Origin: CAYMTV01 sp964393525
Lineage (GTDB): Bacteria; Patescibacteriota; Microgenomatia; Daviesbacterales; UBA10151
Length of the DNA: 64,000 nucleotides
NCBI GenBank assembly: GCA_964393525.1
Contig: CAYMTV010000001.1
Coordinates: forward strand, 1-64,000
Direction of reading: 5' to 3'
Part shown: positions 31,825-40,580 of the stretch, piece after piece
Position numbering within the stretch: position 1 is the stretch's first letter
How the letters are laid out: each line of letters begins with the position of its first letter
Position numbers and translations under genes: made by a program
Notes under the pieces: model-generated
Database searches by the model: none
Seen by the model: the letters and a program-made list of their open reading frames with translations, nothing else
Told to the model about the DNA's origin: nothing

Positions 31825-32037
31825 ATGGCAAAAAAGAAGTTCAAAATTGATGGGATGCATTGCAACTCATGCGCCATGTCAATAGACATGGATCTGGAGG
31901 ATTTGGATGGAGTTAAGCAATCTAACACAAGCTATGCAAAATCGGAAACAGAAGTTGAATTCGACCAGTCAACAGTTGATGAAAAGCAAATTTTGGACTC
32001 TATTAAAAAAACCGGATATGAGGCTAAAATTATCTAA
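31825..32037 (+). CDS. Heavy-metal-associated domain protein, CopZ-like
   Basis: 70 residues, a single ferredoxin-like HMA fold with DGMHCNSCAMSI as Cu(I) site and the C-terminal KKTGYEAKII. Likely a cytosolic copper chaperone that passes Cu(I) to CopA or CsoR. It follows the previous gene by 4 nt and its stop touches the next gene. Confidence 0.9.
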   Translation: MAKKKFKIDGMHCNSCAMSIDMDLEDLDGVKQSNTSYAKSETEVEFDQSTVDEKQILDSIKKTGYEAKII

Positions 32038-32976
32038 GTGACTTCCATAAATTTTGATCCAGATAAAGAATTTTCCATCTTCCGGGCCGTTTTGGAGAAG
32101 CGCCCGGAGATAAACCCCAAGCAACTTAAAAAAGATTTAGAAATTTATTATCTTCCTTACTTAAACAAGTTAATCGATTTAAAAAAACAAAAAGATGATC
32201 CCCGGGAGGGTCTAATTATTGGTGTTTCTGCGATTCAAGGAACAGGCAAAACCACCCAGGGGGAGATTTTAGAGATATTGCTTAAGCATTTAGGTTTTTC
32301 CTCGGTTAGCCTGTCAATTGACGATCATTACCTGACCCATGAGCAATTAAATGAGCTTAGAGAGTTTGATCCCAGATATATCAGAAGAGGAGTAACTCAC
32401 GATATCTATCTGGCAATGGAAAATCTGAAAGCACTTAAAGAAATGAAAGATGGTGAAGAAGTAAAGGTTCCAATTTACGATAAGGGTGCAGAAGGGGGTG
32501 ATGGTGACTGGGTTGGTTGGAAGACGGTTACGAAAAAACCTGATTTTATCTTTTATGACGGCTGGATGCTTGGAGCAAGAAGAGTTGAAGATGAATCCAT
32601 TTTTGCAAGTGGCTTGCCTGGACTGGATAGCCCTGAACATATTCAGTTTGCCAAAGATATAAATAAAAAGCTGGATGAGTATTTGCCACTTTGGGATTTA
32701 ATTGAATTTATGAATGTGTTATATGTCCCAAATTATGAGTGGAGTTTAAAATGGAGGGATCAGGCAGAGGATGTTTTAAGAGCCCAGGGAAAAGGCATGT
32801 CTCATGAGGAAATTAGGGAATTTATCTATTATTTTTGGCGCTCTGTCCATCCCGGAATTCAGATTAAAAATCTGGCTCAAGACAAAGAACATACAGATCA
32901 GGTGGTAATAATAAATGAGGATCATTCAACCAAAGAAGTATTAACCCCAGAAGAAGTAAAAATTAAGTATCCTTAA
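32038..32976 (+). CDS. D-glycerate 3-kinase-like P-loop kinase
   Basis: 312 residues. Walker A IQGTGKTTQG near 66-75, SLSIDDHYLTHEQ, RRGVTHDIYLA, and YDGWMLGARRVE are the marks of plant/cyanobacterial-type glycerate kinase (GLYK), related to uridine and panto-kinases. It would phosphorylate glycerate to 3-phosphoglycerate. GTG at 32038 directly follows the copZ stop; no other start is near. The adjacent PfkB-type kinase may act in the same sugar-acid metabolism. Confidence 0.8.
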   Translation: MTSINFDPDKEFSIFRAVLEKRPEINPKQLKKDLEIYYLPYLNKLIDLKKQKDDPREGLIIGVSAIQGTGKTTQGEILEILLKHLGFSSVSLSIDDHYLTHEQLNELREFDPRYIRRGVTHDIYLAMENLKALKEMKDGEEVKVPIYDKGAEGGDGDWVGWKTVTKKPDFIFYDGWMLGARRVEDESIFASGLPGLDSPEHIQFAKDINKKLDEYLPLWDLIEFMNVLYVPNYEWSLKWRDQAEDVLRAQGKGMSHEEIREFIYYFWRSVHPGIQIKNLAQDKEHTDQVVIINEDHSTKEVLTPEEVKIKYP

Positions 32977-32980
32977 TTGT

Positions 32981-33007
32981 TTTTTTCAACTATACGCTAT
33001 ACGCTAT
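32981..33007 (+). repeat. Second copy of the CTATACG repeat
   Basis: 27 nt identical to 22582-22608 (T6 CAA then tandem CTATACG). Lies just before the -10 box (TATACA, 33012-33017) of the next gene. Confidence 0.75.
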
Positions 33008-33024
33008 TATCTATACACTAATCT

Positions 33025-34005
33025 ATGTTTGACCTAATTTCCATTGGTGATGTGGTAATTGATACTTTTGTCCACCTGACAGAGGCGGAAATTATTAGTA
33101 AGGATGGGGAAAATTTACTTGCCCTGCCTTTTGGCAGGAAAATTCCGATTAAACCTGAAAGCCAGTCATTGGTTGGAGGCAATGCAGCCAATAACGCGGT
33201 TGGGGCTTCAAGGCTTGGGTTAAAAACCGCCATTTATACCAATGTTGGCAGTAAAGACGATGATTTTGCAGATGATAGGATTATCGCAAAACTTAAAAAA
33301 GAAGGAGTAGATATAAGATATGTTGTTGAAAATCACGATCTCCCTTCAAATCACAATATAATTTTAGAGTTTGAGGAAGAACGGACGATCCTTATTAACC
33401 ATCAACCCTGGAAATTTAACCTTCCGGACTTAGATCGCGCAAAGTGGGTTTATTTAACCTCACTTGGGCCAACATTTATTGAGTCAAACTTTACTGAGCA
33501 AGTAATAAACTATATTCAAAGATCAGGCGCGAAATTAGCTTATCAACCTGGTACTCATCAGATTAAATTAGGGGTTAAAAAGAATGCCAAGCTTTTGTCC
33601 TTGGCAGATTTCTTTATAGTTAACCTGGACGAAGCAAAGCATATCTTGGGACACGCTAATGGATCAGTAAAAAAGCTTTTGAAGGGTTTAGCAGATTTAG
33701 GGCCAAGAAAAGTAGTAATTACAGACGGCAGAAGCGGTTCGTATGGGTTCGATGGAGAAAGATATTACCAGTTGGATTGTTTTCCAGCCAAACTTCTTCA
33801 GATGACAGGGGCAGGAGATGCATATGCCTCAGGTACTGTTGCCGGGCTTATTCATGGAGAAACCTTAGCGAAGGCAATGCGTTGGGGTGCTGCCAATAGC
33901 GCCTCAGTAGTTGAACAAATGGGTCCACAAAATGGATTACTAACTTATCACAAAATGCAGGAGAAGATAAAAGAAAATTCAAAAATCGTTGCTAAGGAAA
34001 TCTAA
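33025..34005 (+). CDS. PfkB-family sugar kinase
   Basis: 326 residues of ribokinase fold: GDVVIDTFVHL, VGGNAANNAVGASRLG (signature 1), substrate loop, and MTGAGDAYASGTVAG with catalytic Asp (signature 2). Substrate not readable; ribokinase, fructokinase or nucleoside kinase are all possible. TATACA ends 7 nt before the ATG with no ribosome site. The stop overlaps that of the convergent PKD gene. Confidence 0.9.
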   Translation: MFDLISIGDVVIDTFVHLTEAEIISKDGENLLALPFGRKIPIKPESQSLVGGNAANNAVGASRLGLKTAIYTNVGSKDDDFADDRIIAKLKKEGVDIRYVVENHDLPSNHNIILEFEEERTILINHQPWKFNLPDLDRAKWVYLTSLGPTFIESNFTEQVINYIQRSGAKLAYQPGTHQIKLGVKKNAKLLSLADFFIVNLDEAKHILGHANGSVKKLLKGLADLGPRKVVITDGRSGSYGFDGERYYQLDCFPAKLLQMTGAGDAYASGTVAGLIHGETLAKAMRWGAANSASVVEQMGPQNGLLTYHKMQEKIKENSKIVAKEI

Positions 34006-34769
34006 GGTGAAGAAGAGGGCGTAGGGGATGGAGCTGGCGATGAAGAAGGGGAAGGTGTGGGAGCTGGTGGAGTCGAAGTCTCTGTAACACTCACTTTTCC
34101 GGTACAAACCCCGGATTCTATACCGGAAACGTTAGCTTTAAGTTGCATCCTGACTGTGTATTCCCCTGTTTGATTATAAGTATGACTTACATGTTGGCTT
34201 GAAGTGTCATAAGGCGTGTCCCAAACATTATTTCCGTCAAAATCCCATTGGATTTCTTTTACATAAATGTCCATCCCCGCAGAATTGTAAAAACTGGCGG
34301 CATAAACAAATTCAATATTTAAAGGAGCCGGGCCGCTATTTTTATTGTCTTTGTAGGAAACTTCACATTCGACCCTCGGTCCAGAACTTGCTTGGGTTGA
34401 TGGTGAAGCGGTGGGATTTGAGGTAGGGGTTGGTGTGCTTTGAGGGGTAGAGGTTGCAGTGGGCGTTGGCAAAGTTACTACTGAAGCCTTAACAACTTTT
34501 TTAAATGGTTTTTCTGTAGGTTTTGAGGTTGGAGTAGGTGATGGAGTGGTGGTTGGAGATGGAGTTGGGCTTGGGGTAGGAGTTATCTCGATTGTTACAG
34601 ATTTTACCTCGCCTTTTCTCAAGCCTTGAATGTAAAATCCACCGCTGGTTAAAGTTGCAGCTGAAATTACTACTAATACTAGTGCTAATGGGTTAGGGAT
34701 TAGCTTGTCCAAAATCTCTTTCATTTTCGCAAGAAAAGAAGCCGACTCATAAATGTCAGGAAACCTCAT
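34002..34769 (-). CDS. Secreted PKD-domain protein
   Basis: 255 residues: an N-terminal cytosolic stub, one transmembrane helix (about 29-48), a Thr/Pro/Ser-rich linker (about 60-130), one PKD domain (about 133-228) with VKEIQWDFDGNNVWD and VSHTYNQTGEYTVRM and a likely disulfide (VECEV, GVCTG), and a Pro/Ser tail. Such proteins display binding or spacer domains at the cell surface. Confidence 0.88.
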   Translation of the reverse strand: MRFPDIYESASFLAKMKEILDKLIPNPLALVLVVISAATLTSGGFYIQGLRKGEVKSVTIEITPTPSPTPSPTTTPSPTPTSKPTEKPFKKVVKASVVTLPTPTATSTPQSTPTPTSNPTASPSTQASSGPRVECEVSYKDNKNSGPAPLNIEFVYAASFYNSAGMDIYVKEIQWDFDGNNVWDTPYDTSSQHVSHTYNQTGEYTVRMQLKANVSGIESGVCTGKVSVTETSTPPAPTPSPSSSPAPSPTPSSSP

Positions 34770-34840
34770 TCTTCCGTGGATGAGGAGGCTTCATTTTTGG
34801 ATATTAGTTTTTAAAAATGTGAATGTCAATATTTTTAGGC

Positions 34841-34870
34841 TTGACAAAAAGCCTTTTTGTCTTGTAGTCT
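34841..34870 (+). promoter_or_regulatory. Leaderless promoter of the protease gene
   Basis: TTGACA (34841-34846), 18-bp spacer, TAGTCT (34865-34870); ATG follows after 6 nt. The AGGCTT/AAGCCT hairpin with TTTTT (34837-34858) lies across the -35 region. Confidence 0.72.
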
Positions 34871-34876
34871 TACGCT

Positions 34877-35941
34877 ATGGCAAGGGGCAGGAAAAGAAAA
34901 AATCAAAAAGAGCAAAGTGATTTTAACCAGGACGAATTTGAAGAAATAACTCTTCCAACAGAAGTTCCCTCAACCGATGAAACCGATATAGATCTTTTTG
35001 CTGCCAAAGAGAAATTGGAGCAGCAACTAATCCTAAATGTTACCGAGCAGGCTCTATCTGCCCAAAGCGGAACAGAAGCTTATGGTTTTGAAAATATCGT
35101 TGGGGTTGGCATCTCGGAAAAAATAACCGGACGAAGGTACACCGGCGAAAAATGTATCGCAGTTTATGTTGTCTCAAAAGAACCCGAAGATGAGATAGAT
35201 CAGGCAGCCTTAGTCCCCAAAGAAATAGATGGTGTACCAACCGATGTTGTAGAAACAGGCGAGCTTCAGGCTTTTCCTCACCGTGGCAGATACAGACCTG
35301 CCCCGGGCGGTGTGTCCATTGGACATTTTAAGATTACAGCCGGAACTTTAGGCTGTCTGGTTAAAAGAGGAAATCAGTTGTTCATTTTGAGTAATAATCA
35401 TGTTCTGGCAAATTCCAATCAGGCTAAGATTGGGGATCTGATAATGCAGCCCGGCCCATTTGATGGAGGGGTTTCCGCGGGAAACATTATAGGCAGGCTG
35501 TCGGAATTTGTTCCGATCAATTTTTCCGGAGGAGTAAACTTGGTTGATGCAGCTATTGCCCAGACAAACTCAAACTTAGTAGTCCCGGAAAGTAAATGCT
35601 TCGGCAAAATCAGCTCCAATGTACAAAACTGCCAGATGTGGATGGTTGTTAAAAAATGCGGCCGTACGACCCAAACTACCCGAGGCATAATTATAGATTG
35701 CAATGCTACGTTGAGGGTAGGTTACGGCACGCAAGGCACGGCAATATTTCAAAACCAGATTATCGTTGTCGGAGTTCCCGGAATTGCCCCGTTCAGCCAA
35801 CCTGGAGATTCCGGTTCCCTGGTTATCTCCCAGTTTGGCAACAGACCGGTGGGGCTTCTTTTTGCCGGCAGCTCAATTGTTACAATTGCCAGTCCAATTC
35901 AAGCTGTGCTGTCTTCATTTAATATAAGTATAGTAAGTTAA
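34877..35941 (+). CDS. Trypsin-like serine protease with GVGI-type N-terminal domain
   Basis: 354 residues, no signal peptide. After a charged start, an N-terminal domain (about 70-135; VGVGISEKITG, IAVYVVSKEP, VPKEIDGVPTDVVETGELQAF) leads into a chymotrypsin-fold protease: His175 in LSNNHVLAN, Asp224 in LVDAAIA, Ser312 in QPGDSGSLV. The catalytic triad is complete. Proteins of this layout are seen in many bacteria without known substrates. The N-terminal domain recurs as a stand-alone protein at 36066. Confidence 0.88.
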   Translation: MARGRKRKNQKEQSDFNQDEFEEITLPTEVPSTDETDIDLFAAKEKLEQQLILNVTEQALSAQSGTEAYGFENIVGVGISEKITGRRYTGEKCIAVYVVSKEPEDEIDQAALVPKEIDGVPTDVVETGELQAFPHRGRYRPAPGGVSIGHFKITAGTLGCLVKRGNQLFILSNNHVLANSNQAKIGDLIMQPGPFDGGVSAGNIIGRLSEFVPINFSGGVNLVDAAIAQTNSNLVVPESKCFGKISSNVQNCQMWMVVKKCGRTTQTTRGIIIDCNATLRVGYGTQGTAIFQNQIIVVGVPGIAPFSQPGDSGSLVISQFGNRPVGLLFAGSSIVTIASPIQAVLSSFNISIVS

Positions 35942-35985
35942 GCTTTCAATCTGTTAGGAATATTTATTTAAGAAAGCCAATCTAA

Positions 35986-36023
35986 CGCAACTTGTATGCA
36001 CATGCATATAGTTTGCTCAATTA
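35986..36023. promoter_or_regulatory. Shared palindromic site, copy A
   Basis: 38 bp, 30 identical to 57540-57577: CGCAACT, then the palindromic TATGCACATGCATA, then TTTG and CAA. Lies about 40-80 nt before ATG 36066; candidate operator or small repeat. Confidence 0.6.
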
Positions 36024-36065
36024 AACAATTATGTATAGACTTGAGTCTTTTAGTAAAATTTATCT

Positions 36066-36278
36066 ATGAATAAGATCCAGCAGATAAAGGAAAAATATGA
36101 AATGGAGTGGATGAAAATTCCAGGGGTGGAAGGAGTAGGAATCACACGGGAGAATAATGAACATGTCATTATTGTTTACTCTTCCAAGGACCTCAAAAAA
36201 ATAAAAAACCAAATCCCCTCTGAAGTTGAAGGCCATAAGATAATCTTCAAACAAACCGGTGAATTTCAGGCATTTTGA
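36066..36278 (+). CDS. Stand-alone GVGI-type domain protein
   Basis: 70 residues that align with the N-terminal domain of the protease at 34877: VEGVGITREN with VGVGISEK, IIVYSSKDL with IAVYVVSKE, IPSEVEGHKI with VPKEIDGVPT, and TGEFQAF with TGELQAF. No membrane segment or catalytic site. Position and homology suggest an inhibitor, propeptide or partner of the protease. TAAAAT at 36054-36059 ends 6 nt before the ATG, so the mRNA is probably leaderless. Confidence 0.78.
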   Translation: MNKIQQIKEKYEMEWMKIPGVEGVGITRENNEHVIIVYSSKDLKKIKNQIPSEVEGHKIIFKQTGEFQAF

Positions 36279-36294
36279 GTGTTAAGATTAATTA

Positions 36295-37122
36295 ATGGAT
36301 CTTTCCCAATTTACCAGAAACGGTAAATTTTTGATGCTGGCACTGGATCATAGAGGAAGTTTTAAGAAATTAATAAGCCCCAGTGATCCGGATTCAGTGC
36401 TTGATGAAGAGGTGATTAACCTAAAATCCAAAATTATAAATTCAGTTGAAAGCGAGTTAAGTGGTATTTTAATAGATGAAGTGTTTGGACTCAAGGCTTA
36501 CCCGCAAAGATCAAAGCCTTTTTTACTGCCGGTTGAAGAAACAGGTTACACCGAAGAAAAAGGCGAGAGGCTGACAAAGCTTGAATATACAATCGATCAG
36601 CTAAAGGAATGCGGTGCATCAGGTGCAAAACTGCTTTTATACTTTAACCCTTTTTTAGAAAGTAAGGAAAAGCAACTGGAAACTGCCAAAAAAGTGATAG
36701 ATGAGTGCAGGCAAAAAGATTATCCGGTTTTTTTGGAAATTGTGACCTACGAGCCGGATCATGATGTAACTGGAGAGGAAAGGGAAAGATTGGTTATTGA
36801 GTCATTAAAGCTTTTTAAATCAAGGAATATTCTGCCGGATGTATTTAAAATTGAGTATCCGGGAAGCTCTGTTGCCTGTTTTACGGTAACAGCAATCCTA
36901 GAAGATCTTCCGTGGATTCTGCTTACCCGAGGTGTAAATTTTGAGGAATTTAAGTTTCAGCTTGAAGAAGCATCTGTTCGGGGAGTAAAGGGGTTTTTAG
37001 CAGGAAGAGCTCTTTGGCAGGAAGTTTGTACCATACAAAGTGAAGATAAGGACAAATTTTTAAAAGAAACTTTGCCAAACCGTTTTAAAATAATTTCTGA
37101 TATTTGTACTAAAAATGAATAA
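36295..37122 (+). CDS. LacD-like class I aldolase
   Basis: 275 residues resembling tagatose-1,6-bisphosphate/sulfofructose-phosphate aldolases (LacD, YihT): MLALDHRGSFKKLI, LIDEVFGLKAYP, GASGAKLLLYFNP, FLEIVTYE, DVFKIEYPG with the likely Schiff-base Lys, and GFLAGRALWQE. It may replace fructose-bisphosphate aldolase, which many CPR genomes lack in usual form. It starts 16 nt after the small GVGI gene. Confidence 0.82.
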   Translation: MDLSQFTRNGKFLMLALDHRGSFKKLISPSDPDSVLDEEVINLKSKIINSVESELSGILIDEVFGLKAYPQRSKPFLLPVEETGYTEEKGERLTKLEYTIDQLKECGASGAKLLLYFNPFLESKEKQLETAKKVIDECRQKDYPVFLEIVTYEPDHDVTGEERERLVIESLKLFKSRNILPDVFKIEYPGSSVACFTVTAILEDLPWILLTRGVNFEEFKFQLEEASVRGVKGFLAGRALWQEVCTIQSEDKDKFLKETLPNRFKIISDICTKNE

Positions 37123-37173
37123 GAAATTAAGAAATCTTCTAGGTTGGTATGGGGTTGCAGCGATTCTTTGAGC

Positions 37174-37728
37174 CTATTTTTTTATAGGTGCCGAAGGTGG
37201 AGGCTGCTTCGCACGTTGTTCCCTCAGGGATTGGTTTTTGCCTAAGCGCATTATTCTTTGAAATTTGCGATTTACAGTTCTATCATTAGGTTTTCGGGGA
37301 TCTTCAACTACACTGAGACCATTTATAGGTACAGCTATGCGAGGATCTGCCGTATAACCCGCATCTCTTACAGCATCTATATTTTCCTGAGATGCAAATC
37401 CTCCTACAATGCTTCCTTCAGGAGTAATATAAACTAAACCACCACTATTAGAGTAGTATTTTCCTTTTAGATCGGGTTGTCTCAATCTCCCGCCTGGTCT
37501 ATAAGGTGCCGTATCATTTATATCTCCAATTTCCCCAAAAGCAGATTGTCTATGTGAATGTTCTGGAGGTAGGTGCTTGACTCGATCATAAGATTCTTTA
37601 TCTAAATAAACCCTTAAGCCATCTAGAGTCATGAAATAGCCTCGTTGGACTGGTTTAATTTCTCTCTGCGGAGGTCCCATCACTTCTGCTAGAGATGGTC
37701 CTGAGTCCATTCGGGGTTCTTGGCTCAT
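37174..37728 (-). CDS. Hypothetical protein, 184 residues
   Basis: Not recognised. Soluble, Pro/Arg-rich, with GYFMTLDGLRVYLDKESYDR, YYSNSGGLVYITPEG and a basic Pro-rich C-terminus. No membrane segment, Cys or clear motif. A single gene between two opposite transcripts; about 50 and 80 bp of flanking sequence hold nothing notable. Confidence 0.6.
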   Translation of the reverse strand: MSQEPRMDSGPSLAEVMGPPQREIKPVQRGYFMTLDGLRVYLDKESYDRVKHLPPEHSHRQSAFGEIGDINDTAPYRPGGRLRQPDLKGKYYSNSGGLVYITPEGSIVGGFASQENIDAVRDAGYTADPRIAVPINGLSVVEDPRKPNDRTVNRKFQRIMRLGKNQSLREQRAKQPPPSAPIKK

Positions 37729-37810
37729 GGATTAAATATATATTGAAAGCTAACAAAAGTCAAAGTTAACTGGAGTTAGGATGAATTTAGAACTTAAACG
37801 GATTGAAACT

Positions 37811-38515
37811 TTAATGAACGAAGACTTTAGTTCCAGGGTTTTCGGCAGTTGCTCGGATAGCATTTGTCCCCTCTGAGACAACAGGTCCTGCCCAGTTAAA
37901 AATCTCGGCGGCATTGGCTAAAGGCTCATTAACACAGCCATGGCTCATTGGCTGGCCAAAGTTATTGTGCCAGTAAGCACCGTGCAGCGCGTAGCCCTTG
38001 TGAAAAAACATATTATGCGGAACATTAGGAAGATAATAATAAGTTCCCAATTCTTTTGATCCGCCTGACATTAACTGACTTCTGGTTTTATACCAGATAT
38101 AAAAAGTCCCTGTTGGGGTTGGAGCCCATTTGCCTGAAGAAACGGGAAATTCCATCACAATTTTTTCTCCCTCCCAGGCTCTGACTTTTTGCTCCTCAAG
38201 CGATACCTCAACCCACTTTTCTTCGCCCTTTTCATTTACGGTTCCTAAAACATTCTTATCTTGGGTACTTGGGGCAATGTTATTATAAGCCAAAGAAGTT
38301 TTTGGGTAATCAATTACCTGATTATTAAATATAGCCACACTTGCCGCTTCATCAAACTCTCCGCTAGACTTTAGGATTTCTTTTTCATCACAACAGGATG
38401 TTGTTTGGTCCCCGGACACCCCCAGTTTATAAACGATTTCCCTTCTTAAAGGCGTATAAAAAAACGCACTAATTAAAAATACCACCAAAATTAACAGGGG
38501 CAGCAGGCGGTACAT
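37811..38515 (-). CDS. L,D-transpeptidase (YkuD)
   Basis: 234 residues from ATG 38515. Signal anchor (about 2-20), linker, and a YkuD domain with WVEVSLEEQKVRAWEG, SSGKWAPTPTGTF, HNMFFHKGYALHGAYWHNN and the catalytic SHGCVN. It cross-links peptidoglycan between diaminopimelate residues outside the membrane. On the minus strand TTGACT (38546-38551), 18 bp and CACAAT (38522-38527) end 6 nt before the ATG, again leaderless; the upstream in-frame start at 38551 lies within the promoter. Confidence 0.9.
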   Translation of the reverse strand: MYRLLPLLILVVFLISAFFYTPLRREIVYKLGVSGDQTTSCCDEKEILKSSGEFDEAASVAIFNNQVIDYPKTSLAYNNIAPSTQDKNVLGTVNEKGEEKWVEVSLEEQKVRAWEGEKIVMEFPVSSGKWAPTPTGTFYIWYKTRSQLMSGGSKELGTYYYLPNVPHNMFFHKGYALHGAYWHNNFGQPMSHGCVNEPLANAAEIFNWAGPVVSEGTNAIRATAENPGTKVFVH

Positions 38516-38562
38516 ATTTATATTGTGGAGTGTGCTAAGATAATAAGTCAATAATTAACTTC

Positions 38563-39651
38563 ATGCATTGGTTTTTTAAGCTGGTCCTTTTTTTAATCCC
38601 GCCTTTATTTTTCTGGGTTGTTTTTGCGCTGGTATTACCGAAGGTGTTACCCACAGAATATCGTTCAAATACCGAAGTTTCAGGCTGGTTAATCAGAAAC
38701 CAGGTATGGGAAGGAACAATCAGAATCAGCGGTGATTTGATTACCTCGCAGGCAACAACTATAACCCTCAAACCCGGGACAATTGTTTTGGTTTCATCGG
38801 GCAATGATAATTTCAATTTTGATTTATTGCCATGGCACCTTAAAGAGGGTATCAATACCTCTATAGAAAACCATGGAGTAAAACCTGGAGAGCCTTTTTG
38901 GGATGAGGCAGACAAAGTTCAGCTTCATATCGGCCGGATAATAGCGCTTGGTACCAAAGAACAACCCATTATCATAAAATCCGACACTTCGATGGGGAGT
39001 CCCTACGACGTTAATGTTATAAATATAAAAAGTGGAATCCTGTCAAATGTTAACCTCTCAAACTATAGAAGGCTTGAAATCGGGGACAAAATTACAATAA
39101 GGGATTCAGGTTTTAGAGATATTGGAGAATGTGCGGTATGCATAAGTCGCGGATCACCGGTAATCTTGAATAATAAATTTGAAAAAATACTAAGGGAGGC
39201 AGTTTGGGTTCAGGGTGCGTCGCCTCAAATCAAAAATAATCTTTTTATTAATTTATCCGGAGCCGGCATCAGAGTTGATCCGCAAAGATTTGGGGATTTG
39301 GCTATATTAAACAATAGCTTTGAAATGCCCAACCAGGTTGCCTTAGATATTTTAGGTGGGGATGAAGAGGATCCCGGGACTATTGCCTTAAACCTCTTTT
39401 CCGGCAATAGTCTTATTAAGATGCCCTGCGACTCTAAGATTAGATTTATTCAAAATAACATGGGAGGTTTGATTTCATTTTATAAAGGGGGTTGCAGCGG
39501 ATCTTATATTTTTGGAGGGAATTACTGGGGGGGTGCTGACGCTAAAACAGTTTTGGCGGAGAAAATCATGAACAAAGAGAAGGGTTTTAGTATTACAATC
39601 CCATTTATATTGAGAGAGCCTGTTAAAAATGCCGGAAGGAAAGATGACTGA
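38563..39651 (+). CDS. Membrane-anchored right-handed beta-helix protein
   Basis: 362 residues: signal anchor (about 5-27), then parallel beta-helix rungs from about 120 (GSPVILNNKFEK, ASPQIKNNLFINL, GDLAILNNSFEM) and a late GGNYWGGADA turn. It lacks a DPHD motif, unlike the beta-helix at 14523, so it is more likely a binding or polysaccharide-lyase-like fold of unknown activity. Its stop overlaps the next ATG (TGATG). Confidence 0.82.
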   Translation: MHWFFKLVLFLIPPLFFWVVFALVLPKVLPTEYRSNTEVSGWLIRNQVWEGTIRISGDLITSQATTITLKPGTIVLVSSGNDNFNFDLLPWHLKEGINTSIENHGVKPGEPFWDEADKVQLHIGRIIALGTKEQPIIIKSDTSMGSPYDVNVINIKSGILSNVNLSNYRRLEIGDKITIRDSGFRDIGECAVCISRGSPVILNNKFEKILREAVWVQGASPQIKNNLFINLSGAGIRVDPQRFGDLAILNNSFEMPNQVALDILGGDEEDPGTIALNLFSGNSLIKMPCDSKIRFIQNNMGGLISFYKGGCSGSYIFGGNYWGGADAKTVLAEKIMNKEKGFSITIPFILREPVKNAGRKDD

Positions 39652-40580
39652 TGAAGTACGGCAATTACTTTGGGGCATCTTTTGTGATTCTTGTTTTAGG
39701 TTGGGGATTTTATTTGTTCAATAATCAAAAAACCTTTTTAGTCTCCCCTGTTTTGGGTGAAAGCAAAATTGCCTTTTCCGACAATGTCTGGTTTCCGAAG
39801 GAGTCAACCGAGAGCGCAAAAGTAGAAGAAATAGACAGGAAGCTTACCGCCAAAGCGGCTTTTTTCGTTGAGACTCAAACCGGCCAGGTTTTGTATCAGA
39901 AAAATCCACAGGAGAGATTACCGATTGCTTCTTTAAATAAAATCATGACCGCAATTATTAGCATGGAGAACAGACAGATGGAAGATAAAATTTCCATATC
40001 TCAAAAAGCAGCCGAAATGGAGCCTGACAAAATGTTTTTAATTGCAGGAGAAAAATTAACCGTCAGGGAGCTTCTCGAGGGAGTTTTTTTAATCTCGGCA
40101 AACGATGCTTCGGAAGCATTGGCGGAAGGAGTGACTGGCAGGAGAGAAGAATTCATCAATTTAATGAATTCCAAAGCTGCCCAATTAGGGATGTACAATA
40201 CCCGTTTTGTTAATCCCTCGGGTTTGGAAGAAGAAGGCAGGCAGCAATACTCAACGGTTTATGAGGTTGCCATAATGAGCCGTTATGCAATTAAAAAATG
40301 GCCCCAGCTAATTGATATTTCTTCCAGTGAGCATATATTTATTCCGGTGACATCAACACATCAAGATTATGACCTTTACTCCGGTATCAATCTTCTGACT
40401 ACTTACCCGGGGGTTGTCGGTTTTAAAACCGGCTTTACTCCCGAAGCCGGACTGACTCTGGTTACGGTAGCCAGAAGAGGTGGAAAGGAAGTATTGGGTG
40501 TCCTCTTAGGAGCAGTAAACAGGCGGGATGACGCCAAACTTTTATTGGACTACTCTTTTAAAAAGCTGGGAGTAATCTAA
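39651..40580 (+). CDS. D-alanyl-D-alanine carboxypeptidase, S11 family (second copy)
   Basis: 309 residues. Signal anchor at about 5-22; Ser94-L-N-Lys97, SAND of the second motif (ISANDASEAL) and KTG in FKTGFTPEAG. No C-terminal beta domain. Coupled to the beta-helix gene upstream and to the methyltransferase downstream (adjacent stop and ATG). Its motifs differ from the copy at 6288 (SAN instead of SGN), so the two may act at different times or sites. Confidence 0.93.
   Translation: MKYGNYFGASFVILVLGWGFYLFNNQKTFLVSPVLGESKIAFSDNVWFPKESTESAKVEEIDRKLTAKAAFFVETQTGQVLYQKNPQERLPIASLNKIMTAIISMENRQMEDKISISQKAAEMEPDKMFLIAGEKLTVRELLEGVFLISANDASEALAEGVTGRREEFINLMNSKAAQLGMYNTRFVNPSGLEEEGRQQYSTVYEVAIMSRYAIKKWPQLIDISSSEHIFIPVTSTHQDYDLYSGINLLTTYPGVVGFKTGFTPEAGLTLVTVARRGGKEVLGVLLGAVNRRDDAKLLLDYSFKKLGVI

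Noticed and set aside
35656..35922. 88-residue plus-strand reading frame
   Set aside because: Lies wholly inside the serine protease gene in another frame; the protease has a full catalytic triad.
38563..39651. Second C5-epimerase
   Set aside because: It has beta-helix rungs but no DPHD motif or equivalent, so no epimerase activity can be claimed.
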